The notes beneath the pieces were generated by a model, which worked only from the letters and a program-made list of their open reading frames with translations, was not told where the DNA came from and ran no database searches. A stretch of DNA of 64,000 nucleotides from Branchiostoma floridae (Eukaryota > Chordata > Leptocardii > Amphioxiformes > Branchiostomatidae). The stretch spans positions 505,436-569,435 of the forward strand of contig NW_023365820.1 in assembly GCF_000003815.2 (NCBI RefSeq). Direction: 5' to 3'. Positions 29,001-44,000 of the stretch are shown one piece after another (the first letter of the stretch is position 1; each line of letters starts with the position of its first letter). A program made the translations under genes and the position numbers.

Positions 29001-32000
29001 ACATGTACGCCTTTCGACTAGAGGCATTGACCAATGAAAAAGCATTTGACAGATTGCGCTAATGAATTTGAAATACAAACTAAGAAGTTCAACAAATTTC
29101 TTTAAGTTTTGTTTGTCTATTTTGATATTTCAAGATGTTAGAGTATGATGATCATACTTTAACATCTTGAAATATATTTCTACTGATGAACCCAAGGCGT
29201 ATCAGTAAACTAATCTTGATGGTTGCTCTGGTGGAATATTTGAATGCAAAGGAGACTGAAATAAGAACTGATCATGATATGTCTAATACATTTCACAGTT
29301 CACATGTATACACATTGTATACACGTGCCGGTATACTACAATTTTAGGTACATGGTAGAGTACATGTAATGTCAGGCAGTATGCCTTGCATCATCAGATT
29401 TGTGCTAATTTTCATATTGTTAGGATTTTGTACGATCATGTAGTGATATAGTCTTTGGGATAAATTTTGCTTTAGGCCACACCAATTTAATTTCTTGGTT
29501 CACGGATTTTTTCATAAAAAATATGGAGCGAGAGGGCGAAATAAAAATAAAAATAAAAATTGTAAAATGGTTGGGGTAAAGGTAACGGCTAATCCAAAAC
29601 ATAAAGAAAAAAGTTTTCAACTTGAAAATTCAAGTACAAAAACACTATTATTGTACAGTAACAGCACCTGTACCCATTCTTTAAGGAGCTTATATATAAA
29701 GGCCAATTTGCTACACCAGAAAGTTGCTGAATGGTTTCATTAATGGTGAAAATTTGCTGAGTGGTAATTTTTATTTCAATTTTTTTTTCCAAAAAATAGG
29801 AGCGAGCGAATCCGTGAACCAAGAAATTAAATTGGTGTGGCCTTATCATAGTTTACACAACAGTCACATACCTGATACGTATAGTTGCCCATTTCATACA
29901 AGTTGATCCATACAATCCATAGGTTGTTGTAGTTAAAGTGAAAACAAGATATAAAGTGTATTGTGAGATACATGTATTTCTGCTGCACAAATCAAGTCTT
30001 TTATTCCACAATTATGTTTTCATTATTATTTTGTATTACTCAGCATTGTGCCTTAGTTTTGAAAAAACAGTTAGCTGTTTGTTTGTTTTATTTGTTTTGC
30101 TGATTGCATGTTTCATAACGTTCCTTGTTACCAGCGACCCCCCACAAGCCATGCCTCCTGATCCCACTATGGAAGCCCTAGGTTTTCCAGCAACCCCTGG
30201 TGATAGTCAGCTGCTGCCATTTGGCCCTCCCCAACCACATGTATTGTAAGCATGGAATGTAGTTCTTCAGGACTTGTACAACCAGGAAAATTTTTATAAT
30301 AATAATAATTTTATTCAGAATTGCCTTGCTTTCTGTTAGTACATTTGAGGAATTTTAAGAAAATTTATTGAAATTTGATTTGTTTTGGTTACTTGGTAAA
30401 CAAGAATTTCATTCAGCACACAAAAAGTCACACCTCTTTGAAAACTTAGTACTACATCATTGGATTAGTCCAATAATGATTTCTACCAACACAGATAAAC
30501 TTCCAAGTTAGTACTACGGTGTGGCTTTTCTCCGAGGTTGACATTGGAGCTCTTTAAGCAGTCATGTTAAAATACCTTTACTTACGGAAGCAAACTTTCA
30601 AATTTGACAAAAATATACCAAAAAGCCTTTGAATTTCTCTGTTCAGGTCTAAATTCAAAGAAACCGGTTGTACAAGCCCTGGAATTTGTGTGGAAACAGT
30701 GCCGTGGTGGTTTGGTTTGAACGCTTTCACTTCCCCTCAATGTTCATCCACTTCAGCTCCTCTCCATAGTTTTAGACATGCCTACTAACATTGCAAGCCA
30801 TAGTGAAGCCACAGTGCACTAGAGAATTGAATTATGCTTTACCCCCATTTTACCACTATCATGCCATATGCCTACCGGGGTATAAAAACTATGGTAGCAC
30901 ACAGTTTCCTTGGTGCACTGTTCATCAACTCTCTCAGCACTTTGCCAACTTGCTGTTTTGTACTGGTTGTTGTATATAATTTCTACATGTGTAGCACTAT
31001 TATATATAATTACTGTAGTTTTTGCATTTTCTTATCATATCTAATATCTGGTGTAAGGCATTACCATGAAACAAATATTTGTAACCATTACTTTAATGAT
31101 AACCATGTACAATTGGCATGTTCATTATGGTCACAGCATAAAAATATACCTCAGAAGTTTTTAATTCTACCGCTGCATCATTCCCATTCTGTTTTTAGAT
31201 CATATACTTGTATTTAAAATGCATTTATCAATATGTAATGGGAAAAACAGTGTGCGGATTCACAATTTTTCACTTCGAAATATAGTATTTGTGAAAAAAA
31301 TTTACATTCATTTTGAGAGAATCATGATTATCATTTTTTTTTTTTGCAATTCCTTACTAGCTGGGTTCATAGACAAAAACAATTTGAGTCGTGTACAATC
31401 TGATTCTCATAACTAAAGGAAAGCCTTGTGAGGCCTTTGTCAATGCAGTTAAACTAGTACATATACCTACTAATAGTATAACTGAAAAGAAAACAGCTTC
31501 CAAAAGGAACTTCACCTAACAGAATGCATGTTCTAACTTGTATACTTTTTTTACAGAAAACCAAGCCACAGTAGCAGCAAACTAGCCTCAGCCTTTGCCA
31601 ATGTTGGAAACTTGGCCCTCCTGTCGGGTGCCTTTGTCTACAATGTGGGTCTTCAGAAGAACCAGCCGGTGAAGACTAAGGACCACATCAAACTTGAGGT
31701 TAGTCTTTCAACCATACCTGTTCAATCTTCTTCTTCTTGTTGAAGGAGTAACGGATCCGGTAACCAACTCGGCACTCTTTCCTCAAACATATCTGATAAA
31801 GCCAGTTCATTGCACGATCATGTGCATGATATCAGTAAGACCTTTTATATTTACGAGGGGCGTGCAATAAGTAATGGTCCTGACCCACTTCCAGTTGTCT
31901 GATCTAAATGAAATTTTGTATGTGTAATAATTCATATCTCTATGGGTTATGTTGCAAAAGACAGCTCTGAACTAATTGTGGTTTCTGATTTACTGGTGTT

Positions 32001-35000
32001 TGAACTTAGTCAGGTGCAAAATGGACCAGGTGTGAAATGGAACCAGTTGAGTGTCGCGCAGTGATCCGGTTTTTGTATTTGAAAGGACGCACACCAAAGA
32101 AGACTTTTGATGAAATAAATGAAACTTTTTTTTTTGATTTTATTTTATTTTGCACTTTAAAAACAATCATAAATACAGCAAATTAAAGAAAACAACAGAA
32201 CGTGCAAGGGGAGAGAAAAAGCCGTGTGGCTTATACAACCTCTACCCCCTTCAAACTTTACAAATCATAATGCTATTAAATGAATATGAAGACCATACAT
32301 CAAACCATAATAAATCAAATAAATCAAATGAAACCCAGTGATCATCATGACGCAACAAATGATCTAGCTAAAAAAACTGAAGCAGACAAAACTGAACATG
32401 ATCTACAGATCATAAAGAAATAAGTCAAAATCATTAACTTATGGTGATGATGCCCCATCATATGACCTTGTAAAACGCTGGCATCCTGAATTCAAACGTG
32501 GCTGGAAGTCTGTGGAAACAGCTCCCAGACCTGGTCGTCCCTCTTGTGCCATTGATGAGGCATCAGTTGGAGGACCAACCTGGGGTGTCCTACAAAATCG
32601 GTGTCCAGAGCTGCATCAAACGATGGGAGAAATGCATAACTCTGGGTGATTCCTATGAAGAGAAAGACTAATAACTGTGCCAAGTTTCATTAATCTCCTG
32701 CTATGGGAAATGGGTCAGGACCATTACTAATTGCACGCCCCTCGTATTGCATATTTTCATATTTCTCTGAAATGAAAGCCATTTGAATCCATTTTTATTC
32801 TGTTGGCTATTGTGCAAAGAAGTCAAACCTTTACTCACAATCATAGTTTCATTTAGCTTCTTGGCAGTAAGAGGGGAAAAGGAGGTTTTTGAGGTTGCTT
32901 CAAGTTGTTGGTGGAAACAATTCGAGTACAGTTATTCATTCAAAGGAAACACATTTGTGACATCAATAATTAACACAAGCAAAAGTTTTCAGACTTTACA
33001 GTACCTGGATGACCCATTCCATTTTTTGTTTGCTGTAGGTTCCAGGTTTCGACCCTCTGCAGATTTCCTGTAGACGAGCAGGATCCTTCATTCACCAGCT
33101 GACTCCCAGCAAGGTAGGACTGACAAACAAATAAACAAACAAATAAAAAAGACAAACAACTCGGGATCTGGGGGTGTATTTATATTTAATCTTAAAATGT
33201 ACTTTAAATTCTTTCATCTTTGGCTTTTATTATCTGAAAAACCCTCTACTAGTTAAAGGGAATGGCATTGTTTTTCATGAAATCTCATCGATCTGTGTTG
33301 GTAGTAATCATAGTACAATGCTAAACTTTCTTCAAACAAAGGTATAACGTTACACAGATCAAATGTTCAACTACTGTTATATTCTTCAGGATCAATACTA
33401 GTAACCAATTACTTCAAAACGTAAACTGGCGAGGATTACAGACAAATGATCTTGCAAATACTTTCACGTCAGCAATTAGTCAGACTGGCAAGGAAGTTAA
33501 CAATGCCTCTGTTTAGTGATTGCAGTAGTGCCCTAGCTGATGTTGTTTTGTTATGATTTTTGCTTAGGAGAATCCTATTTGTTAATGCTAGCCTTTAGGT
33601 AAAGTACAATGTACTAGGTACATGCCCAATGTTTACACTGTTTATCCCATACATGTACAGAAGAAGGCCTACAGTGTTGTCTGTGATGTGGAGATCAACC
33701 ATGGAAGGAGGAGAATCACTCTCAGGTCACCACTACAGGTATGGTTTAAACCCCATCACTACTAACCACTGCTGTAACCAATTAGAATTCAGGGCTCGAA
33801 ATTCGTTTGGGGGATTAGGTGCACTGGTGCACCCAGCTTAAAAAATTGGGTGCACCAAAAAAATTTTGGGTTCACCACTTAAATTTAAGTAATAACCTAA
33901 TAATAAAACTCAGTTACAAGCTATCAAATTCTTAAACAAGTACCAAGACAGATATTTTTATCATTTTTCTAAAACTCAGATCTCAAGAATCCAATACTTT
34001 TATACTTTGATATCTTTACATTACATAAACCTAAGAAAATATTTGGGTGCACCCTGTGCATCCACAGAAAATAATTGGGTGCATAGCTCCACTTTTGGGT
34101 GCACCTGGGTGCACATGCACCCAGTATTTCAAGCCCTGGAATTTGTCATAAATGTATGTAAGTCCTTAGCAGAGAAAAGTTTATTAAGCATTCTGACTAG
34201 TTATGTTCAGTCTGCCTTTTTATTATATTTATCTTCACAGAAGGAAAGCAATTATTAATCTTCTAAAATTCTTCCGCATTGTCTTTACTATTCTCCAAAT
34301 AAGTAAGGTTAATAACCTGGACTAGACAGCTACCGCTATGTTATCTGGAGATGTAGCAGACGCTCTGTGGTTTTTCATTACATAGTCTAGCAAGTGGTAG
34401 GACAGAGCTAGAAGGGCAGGTCACAAAATATGACAAGATTAGTCTGTATAAGAATAAACAGAGGAGTGTGTTACGTGAGAGACCATGAGAGAGTAAACAG
34501 TGTGTTTTTCAAATGTTACCTTCCTTGTTTTGTTAAGGTTGCTAAATGTCATACTTTCCTTTTCCGTTTCTTGACATGTCTTTCTTCTTGTCTATTCTAG
34601 GTCAGCAACCAGCTTCCGGTATCCATGGTGATGACCTGTGACCTGTCCCTCCTCCCTGATGCAGAGGATGGTTGCTATGAGACTGATGACAACAAACGAG
34701 CCCTGCTTGGTTCTGTTACACCTGGCCAGACTTGTCCGGTACCCCTGTTTGCTGCTTACCAAGCTGCACTGGAAATCAGTCCCGAAGGAACAGAGTAAGG
34801 CAGCATATTGTTTTTGATTGATTGTTTGTTTTGCATGACCAATAAATCATCTATCTATATAAGACACCAGTTTTGTATGGTAAGACAAGACAAGCTGTAT
34901 AAGACCAGTTACTGCAGAAAGGACCCTTTTCCTCCATATGATCTTTAAGGCACCTCCGGCTTAATGTCCGAATGAAAGTCATCAATTTCAACATAAGTCA

Positions 35001-38000
35001 AATGAGAGAATAGGTGTTAAGTGCATTGCTGTGGCCTGTTAGAAATTATTTGAACCCCAAACCATTAGGTTCTAAGCCCCAGCAAACCTAACTAGAGGAT
35101 GACATTGCTATTATTGTATTTACAGTAGGTAATGCAAGTGGAAACCAATTTTCACCTCATGCTCGTCAGGCAATTCATAACTAGGAAACGAAAAGGAAGA
35201 ACCTAATACATGATCACTATGATGAAGAGTAATTTTTAGATTAAAAGAGGTTTTTGTTTCCTTTTTGTTATTATTCATACAACCATCTCTTTCCTTGGTG
35301 CTGAAAATGAAAGAGTTCTGTCTAAAGAATCTTATCCAAATAACCAGCTATAAACATTGGATTTGAGATTGATATCCTCATCACACGCTCACAAAATATT
35401 GTCTAGCACATGCAAATATTCACACTTACAATTGCTAGTGTTGAATATTTGAATCTACCTACAGCATAAGTTGATATTGACCATAGTCACTTTTCATGGT
35501 GCTGAAAAAGCAGTGCTTGTTAGCTGGTGATATAGCTAGTTTCTAACTTTACCAAAGCACTTTAAGCCTCATACTTTTTTTTTAATCTCCAAGATAAAAG
35601 GAGGCTGTTTTGGTCTGTTTGTCTTGGTGTGTGTTCAGAATTGTTATTGCTGGCCTGGCTCCAAATTTTTTCCCAGGCTGAGTTGTGTTTGGAGACTGGA
35701 AGGATTCTTAAAATTTGTTTGACTGATAGGACATGAAGAGTGGCCCATGGCCAGAAAGTCAGGAGCCCAATCATGTATAGCCTGGAGTCCAGCCTTGTTT
35801 GCTTTGTCCTGCTCCCAAAGTACTTGAGTAGCGACCTTCGGGAGCGGAACAAAGTGAACCAGGCTGAACTCCAGGCTTATCATGTGCCCTGGGGTGTATG
35901 GGATGTACATGGTTGTTTTATATTTTGTAGAGAAATTTACAAAAACTGACATCTTTGATTTCTTGTTTTCTAGGCATGTTGCTGCTGAGGAGTCTTTGAA
36001 TTGGCAGGATGTAGCCAGTAAGAAGGCAGTACAGACTATCGCATGTCAACCAGAGGAGTCGGGGGCAGCCATGTTTTTCTACAATGTAACATGGGAAGCC
36101 TCTCCCATAAGAAGGGTGGCTCAGAGGAACATGAGCAGTTCTCCATATGGTACCCTGTGTCTCTATTCACCAGTGGTGCTTCACAACTATCTTCCATATG
36201 AGGCAAGTATTATTTGTAAAATTGAAGGGGCTGTTTGGTTGAGGGGGCTGTTAACTGTGTAATATTTTGGTGCTATATTTTTGTGGTTCAGAGCCTTTTT
36301 CATTTTTCTTCTCCTGTAGTAGTGTGTTCCTTGAAATCCCCTCATTCATTTAATGCTGAAAATCAATTTTGGACATACCATTTTGGGTTTAGACAAATCT
36401 GGCATAATAATGATCCAGATAAAGACGATGACACAATGACAATGATGATGATGATGGTAATGGCAATTATGATAATGATGGTGTTGATACTGATGACCAA
36501 AATGATGATGATTATGCCAACAATGATGATGACAACAACGATGATGACCATGATAATGATGGCAATGATGATAATTGTTGTAATGATGATGATGATGATG
36601 ATGATGACAATGATGACCATGTAGAATGTCTAAAAAATTTGTGTATCCCCACAGGTTAATTACACAATAGGGGACCGTCCAGAAGTGACCCTGTCTGCCG
36701 GGGTCAGTGTCCCCTCCTGTAGTCTGGACATGGAGAAGAACCACAAAGTGGATGTCCACCTGAGGGGCTACCAGGGGCTGGACTGGTCAGGGACCTTCTA
36801 CATCTCTCTGGACATGGACGAATATGAGATGGTAAGAAACTGCAATGGATGAATTGATGCATGATCAGAGTGGGTGACTGAGCAACTGGCCAAACAATTA
36901 TTTAGTGAGTGAATCAGGGCTCTAGCCAGCGTCCGTTTTTCCGTCAATCTTCGTGTGACGGAACAATTTTAAAACTAATCCGTCAACTTTGACGAACAAA
37001 AATCTGATAATAGCTTCTTGGTGGATGCTACAGGCTGCTTGGGGACGATGTCCACGGTCGTAAAAGCCACACACTGTTTGTTTTGCTATTGTTATGATTG
37101 TTGACAATGTGTGTCGGTGCCCTTTTGCGTACAATAATCTCATTAAAACCCGTTTTTAAAGATCTCAGTTCAGTCTCTCTAACTCCTTGAATAGTGTTTT
37201 CGCGACAATGGGAATTGGCTGACGGAAAAAAAATGTCGAGCTGGCTAGAGCCCTGGAATGAATAAATCTAAATAAGGACTAGAAATGGACCAAAAGCAGT
37301 TCTGTAAATTTTTAAAGCTGTGTCCTCACAAAAATTCTGACATGAATGAACTTTATTGCTCAACATTTGCACAAGGTACAATGTATGGCAATTAATAACA
37401 ACTACTAGCTGATAACATTCACTTGTTCCTTTGGCTCATGTTTCTTTTGTAACAGTTAATTACATCAAATAATAGTATAGACTATTTGGTTTCAAAATTC
37501 TTCTTGCACCAGATGGGTCATAGGATTCTCTGTTTTGATAGCCCTAAGCTTGGACCACACAACTTTGCAATCTCTACAGTAGGTGGGCTAGTCCACCGGA
37601 AGTACATGTACATGTAACGCTAGTTCACCTTTATCCGCGGGGTAACCTATATCCGTTGCTTTCAAAATCAGGGTATTTAGGGCTATCATGTTGACGAAAT
37701 GTGAGTTCAAACTGCTATACTTTGAAAATATTACAATTTGAAACAACCATCCGTCGACTTGATATTCCTTAATGCGCTGTTTTGAAAAACAACGGATATA
37801 GGTTACCCCACGGATAAAGGTGAACTAACGTTATGTTCAACTACCATTCTACCAGTCTCATGAGAAAAATATTGCACAATGCTAACTTGAGCTCTGTACT
37901 CCTTTGAAAATTTTGTTCCAGGTTGTCATGGAAACCACAGATGTGAAGGGAGAGAAGAAACAGATGGCGCTGGGAGTGCACACCACTGTTGGGGGCAGCC

Positions 38001-41000
38001 GGGATGTCTTCCTGTATGCACCGTACTGGCTGGTCAACAAAACAGCTCTGCCTGTGGAGTTCAGGGTAAGGAGGTCAAAGTTCATGTGTTAAAAAACTAT
38101 AGGGTCATACAATGTAGGTCAGAGGTCAGCAAAACAGCTCTACCTGTGGAGTTCAGGGTGAGGAGGTCATAGGTCATGTGTAAAAAACTATAGGGTCATA
38201 CAATGTAGTTCAGAGTTCAGCAAAACAGCTCTACCTGTGGAGTTCAGAGTGAGGAGGTCATAGGTCATGTGTAAAAAACTATAGGGTCATACAATGTAGT
38301 TCAGTGTTCAGCAAAACAGCTCTACCTGTGGAGTTCAGGGTGAGGAGGTCATAGTTTTAAAAAAATGTGTAAAAAGACTAAAGAGTTGTACAATGTAGTT
38401 CAGAGTTCAGCAGTACAGTGCTCTGTGTGGACTTCATGATCAGAAGGTCATAGTTCATGTCTAAAAAGACTTTAAGGTCATATGATGTAGTTCAGAGTTC
38501 AGCAGTACAGTGCTCTGTGTGGACTTCAGGATCATCAGAAGGTCATAGTTCATGTCGAAGAAAACTTTAAGGTCATATGATGTAGTTCAGAGTTCAGCAG
38601 TACCTTGTTCACTGTGGAGTTCAGAGTAAGGTCATTGTTCATCGGGAGGAAAGTCCTAGGTCATAGTTCAAAAGAACATTAGTCCAAGGGTCACAGTTTA
38701 GGGGTAGGATTAATTCCTAGGGTTATAGTTCAGTGCAAGAAAAGTCTCAGATCATAGTTCAAAGGTAGAATAGTCCTATTGTTATAGTGCAGAGGTAAAG
38801 CCTTTCAGCCAAATTTCAGAGGTTTTAACATGACTTGCGTACTTCTGACTTTTAAAGTCTTTGGATATCTCGGTAGACGTGAAGAAATCTGATCAGAATT
38901 CCTCCTTGTATACTATATCATGTTATATTATCATTAGTACAAATTCTGAAGTTTCCCATGGGCAACTAGCTGTCTCAGACTGATACTAATCACTTGTTGT
39001 CTTACTTACAGGGTGCAGGGAGCAGCACTGTTTATCAGGGCAACACCACCAACGATCCTGCTCTATTCAGTTTCCACAGGCACAGGAGAAAGAAGGTGAG
39101 CACAGGATTTGAAAACACCAGATTCATTTTAGCAGGCAGAAAATTCATGAGAAAATCATGCATATTCATATTGGTTGAACCTGTCTAAAGCAATTCTTAG
39201 AATAAATCAAGTGAAACAATACCAAAGTCAGTGAAGCCTTACTTTCAATTACTATTTTCTTGAAGCATTAGACTTTATGGCAGTTATTTTGCTTCCTTGA
39301 ACAATTATCTATGAGCTTCATATTGATTTAAGTGGCAAAGGGAAAAGTATTTCATTCTCTTCAGAATATATTTAAGATTTGTTTCCAATAGGTTTGTTAT
39401 AGGTTCATCCAAAAACTTTGTAACAATTGTGTAACTGCAGTATGCCAATACAAGTTTGACAACAACAACAAAATTCTAAATTTCATATTTTTTTAAAACT
39501 TAACCAACTCTTATAGACGAAAAACATTTGCTTGACAAAAACAAAAGAGAAACTACATTTAAAGAGTTTTTGAAATAAATCTTAGTGTTACAGTTAGAAT
39601 CTTGCTCTCTTTATTAGTTTAAATCAATTGTGTTTCCCTTTTGTCCCCCTAGTCATGGACAATGCTTCTCTGCCACTCGGCCAGAAAGAGAGAAACCATA
39701 ACGTGGTAGAACATCCCAGAGACTTTCACTATACACTATAACTACTGTCTCTCTCTGAGTTGTTACTTGTTTGATGTCTTGTGTGATGTTTCAGTTTTGA
39801 CTGGTTTGATTGTCATAACACATTTATCAATGTGCTGTTATGTTAAGTGAATTTTTGCTTTTTTGATATCTTGTATGTCTCTAAGGTTTGACTTGTTTGA
39901 TGCGCTAGCACTATAACATGATCCGGTCTTACTCCTTTGTGTTCTTGCTTGTTTGATACCTCATCTGCCTCTCAGTTTTTACATGTTTGATGCAATAACT
40001 CTTTAATATCTCAAGTGTCTTTCTCTGAGTTTTCCCTTGTTTGATACGGTGTGTTTCCCTTAGTTTTTACTTGTTTGATGCGGTATAACAGTAATGCTCT
40101 GTCTTGCTATATGTTTTTGTTTGATACCTCGTGTGCGTTCACAGTTTTGATTTGTTGGACCAGCTGCTTTAGGACAATAATGTTCTTTCTCTGAGCTATT
40201 CTGTGTTACCTTGTTTGTGTGCCTTGTGTATTTGTCTATCAGCTTTGGCTTTTTTATCCTCTGTGTGTATTTATGTTTGTGTGTGTGTGAGTGTGTGCGT
40301 GTGTGTGTGTGTGCGGGCATGTACGTTCGTGTGTTTTTGTGTGTGTGTGGGGGGGGGGGTTGTGTTTCACATGGCTCTGGGTTCCAAAAACCTTCAAATT
40401 TATTCAAGGACCTGTTAAAACTGCTCCACCATAATTCCATGTTGTGACACACATAATCGATTTAATATTAAAATGCAAAACTTTCAACCCTTGATAAACT
40501 GCTTCTCACCACCCTTATCTTGCCTTCACCCTCCAAACCTCCTATCAAAAGATGGGAAGTTTAGCATGTGCCTGTGTAGAGAAGGCAGAAAAGAGAATAC
40601 GTCCGGTAAGAATAGTCACAGTAAAAGCTTTAATAATGCTGCATGTAAGAATAACACCATTTATGTGGCAATGCTGGAGCTTTGCTGTATAATTATTATG
40701 GTGCAAGGTGATTGGAAACAAGGTCATTCTCACTGGTATTCTTTCTTTTTTAATTTCCATAGTCAACATCTTTTGATAGATGCAAATCTAAGGCTGGGAA
40801 AAGGTTTCTTCCAGATGGTGGCAGTAGTTTGGAAGAGCAAGCCTAAAAGAACATGCCTAAAATGCAGTAATCAACAGTTCATCAACATGATAGCTACTAA
40901 TATTCAATATTTATTGAATACTAGCTAGGGTGGCCTCGGCCATTAAAAGGTTTCCTTATCTTCACATTATTTTAAATTTTTATAAAATTTGTGCCCTCTT

Positions 41001-44000
41001 TTTTAGGTGATGGTGTCTTTTCATTTTTGGCAATTTTGGACTAAAGCACAATATTTCAATGCTTCTTAAATTTTTTCCCTTTTTTTAAACTTCATTTAAT
41101 TTTTTAAGATGCGGGAAAATTGGGCAAAAATGTATCATTTTGAGAATCTTTTAAAAAGAACAATATATTGAATGACGTATTTGTGAAAGTTATTAAATTG
41201 AGTCACAAATATATTTTTACCTAGAAGTCATGGTGAAAAGTAAGGAAAAATGTTTTACTTAAACACATTGATAGCCTTGTCTATTGGGTTGTAGGCAAAG
41301 ATGCGAATGTTCCGGTCAAAGTGGTCATCTGCCATACCACTGGACACAGTCGGACATGCAGGAGTGGTCACCTGTCGGGACAAGGACAGTGGGAAAGTCT
41401 ACCAGGTAAATAGAGATCACCCTGTATATAAGCACACAACATCAAACATCATTTGTGTTTGGGATTGATAATGTAACATATGGACATAGTGTTCTTAGAC
41501 ATATTGATTTTTCCTAGTGCAGTCTAAACTACATGACATATTTGTACTTGTCGCAGATTGACATTTCTTCACATAACCACAATTCCCTGTCCTAACAACC
41601 CCGATGTACTTTGGGGGTCAAATGCCAGCCCTGTGAGTAACAGGCTAGAAATGTGCCTCACAGTGTGTAACAGGCTAGCGGATGTGCCACACTGTGAGTA
41701 ACAGGCTAAGATGTGCCACACAGGGATGTCGATCTCGGAGATTCGAGAACAAACCTTGAAAAGAAAAGGGGGAGTAGTGTAACAGCGGTGTTTAAGTACC
41801 GCCTACCGTCCTTGCCCAACAGCTTTGAGCTTTTGTGGCGACAGCGATAGCGGTCATGATTTGTAATCTGCCGCCATTGTAATCATGTCGGCATGTTTGT
41901 ATCTTTCTGTTCTTACTCGCCCCTCTCAATTTCTACAATGCCATTCGGACGTGCGAGCGATAGGCTAAATGAATTACATTCCTGGCATTCCTGGATAGGC
42001 GTTGTGTCTTTGAAAAAGTCACTTTCAATGACTTTCCTCACTCCACTAATGTTTGAAAACTAGTACGTGACTTCTGTTGGCAACTGGTGAAATGCAGTGG
42101 AAAAAATGAGAGGGATGGGCTCCACCTTCCAATACCATGCTCTTAGACACAGTGGATAACCCAGTGCGCTACATGTATGGCAAAGAAAAAGCAGACAGCC
42201 TTTTACCTTTGGGGGGAAAATGCCATGTACACTGAGACTCTTACATAACCATTATTGTTTTATCGACACCAACGTTTCAGCGTCTGTCACCTTCTTCAGG
42301 GAAATTCTCACTGGTTCACATTGTACTGCAGAACAGGTGTTGCTGCTCACAGTTCAAATACAGTCACAAACATAAAAGCATAATGTACAGACTGCTTTAT
42401 GTGAATATGTCATTGAATAAAACAATAGTTATGGTTACAGTACCAATCTGATGAAACTTTTCAGGGATGCTCTGCGCCAATATCTATATCTATTTTGGCA
42501 CAAATGCAGGTGTGGTTGGAGATCCACCTGTCCAAGCTGAAGCTGACCAAGATGGTGACCCTGCTGCCCTTCTTCATGGTGGTCAACAAGACCACTGCAG
42601 AGGTCACCTTCACTGAGGAAGGTCAGGAGGATGAGTACTGGACTGTCATCCAGCCAGAAGAGGTAACTGATGATTAACAGAAGAACAAATGAATGAATTA
42701 ACAAATGAATTAGTGCAATAATCAATGAATGTATAGGGAGGGAGGGAGAAAGGAAAGAAATTATTGACTGTTAGTGAAGATGGTGTCATAGTTTTTTTTT
42801 TAGTTTTGCACCAAAAATTGACACAGAAAAATGACAAAATGAGAAATGATAAAGAGACTACTGACACTGTCACTGACGAAAGATATATATACATATTGGA
42901 TGTTATCTTAAACGTGTGCCCATTTCGAAAATCATATCCAGTTGCTTGACACAATTTGTAATTGCTATTTGGCATGTCTTATTACCTGGATGTCTAACCT
43001 TCATCAATGACAAGGAGATTAGAAGTGTTGCAGGCACTGTTTTGTGGTTATGGTTTCTGATCTAAGTGAATAAAAGCCTTTGCGTACATTTTTCTTCAGG
43101 TTTTACCATTGTGGCCTCACTCCGGAGTTCTGAACCTCGTGGTGAGACAGCCAGGGGTGGAGAACAAGGGTGCAGAGATCCCGGTCCTGTCACAGTACTT
43201 CCCCATCCACAAGTCTCACACCACAGTTCTCAGGATGTGGAACGGCACGGCGCTCACCGTGAACGTGGCTGGAGGGATGGAGAGCCCCACAACGATAACG
43301 TTCACCCCGTTCCAGCCGGGGGATGCGCCAGTCCGAGTTGTGAACTGTTGTCACAATGCCTTTATCAGGTTCCACCAAAAGTGAGTAGTACAGTTTTGAA
43401 TAGTTTCCATGGCATAGATTTAGACACAAGTACCTGAATAAAGTAATTGAATAGGATGACTTGACTGTCCAATCCCTTTACTTTTGAAGCTACATTATAT
43501 CAAATTACCGTTAGAAAACAGTCAACAACGGCTTACCCATATCAGTAAAATCAAATTATAAACTTCCACTACTACTTTACTTCTTCTGCTACTACTACTT
43601 CTACTGCTTCTACCTATATTACTACTGTCTACTACTTCTACTACACTTTTACTACAAGTACCTACAGTAACTAAACCTGGGTACCATTTCTCAGTTGTAA
43701 CTGCTGGCTAAATCTTTTTGCTTGCTAGTGAAAAGATCCAGTCATGCAGTGGTTACTACAGAGGATGGTACCCAGGCTACAACTCTTTACTTGTATGATT
43801 TTTATTTATTCATTTATTGATCTTGTGGGGTAGGCAAGAAGAGCGTTTAAGGTTTCAATGTCGATGTCAATGTAGCTTGGTGTACCTAATGCAACTCATG
43901 TGTCAAGTTGTGACAGTAAGTGGAGCATTTCATCTTTTTCTGAACAGTTAAAATGATTCACACATTCAAGCATCAACTGATATTTTGATGTGTAATTTGT

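Noticed and set aside
36235-36759. Met- or His-rich open frames
   Set aside because: GAT trinucleotide repeat translations; the real exon here is 36655-36831.
36922-37143. Protein-like frame [14 protein letters not shown], also present at 50167 on the other strand
   Set aside because: It is the interior of the hAT-like MITE; changes between copies break the frame and there is no transposase domain.
40203-40928. Open frames of up to 151 codons
   Set aside because: Low-complexity Cys/Val tract and AT-rich intron with no domain or splice support.
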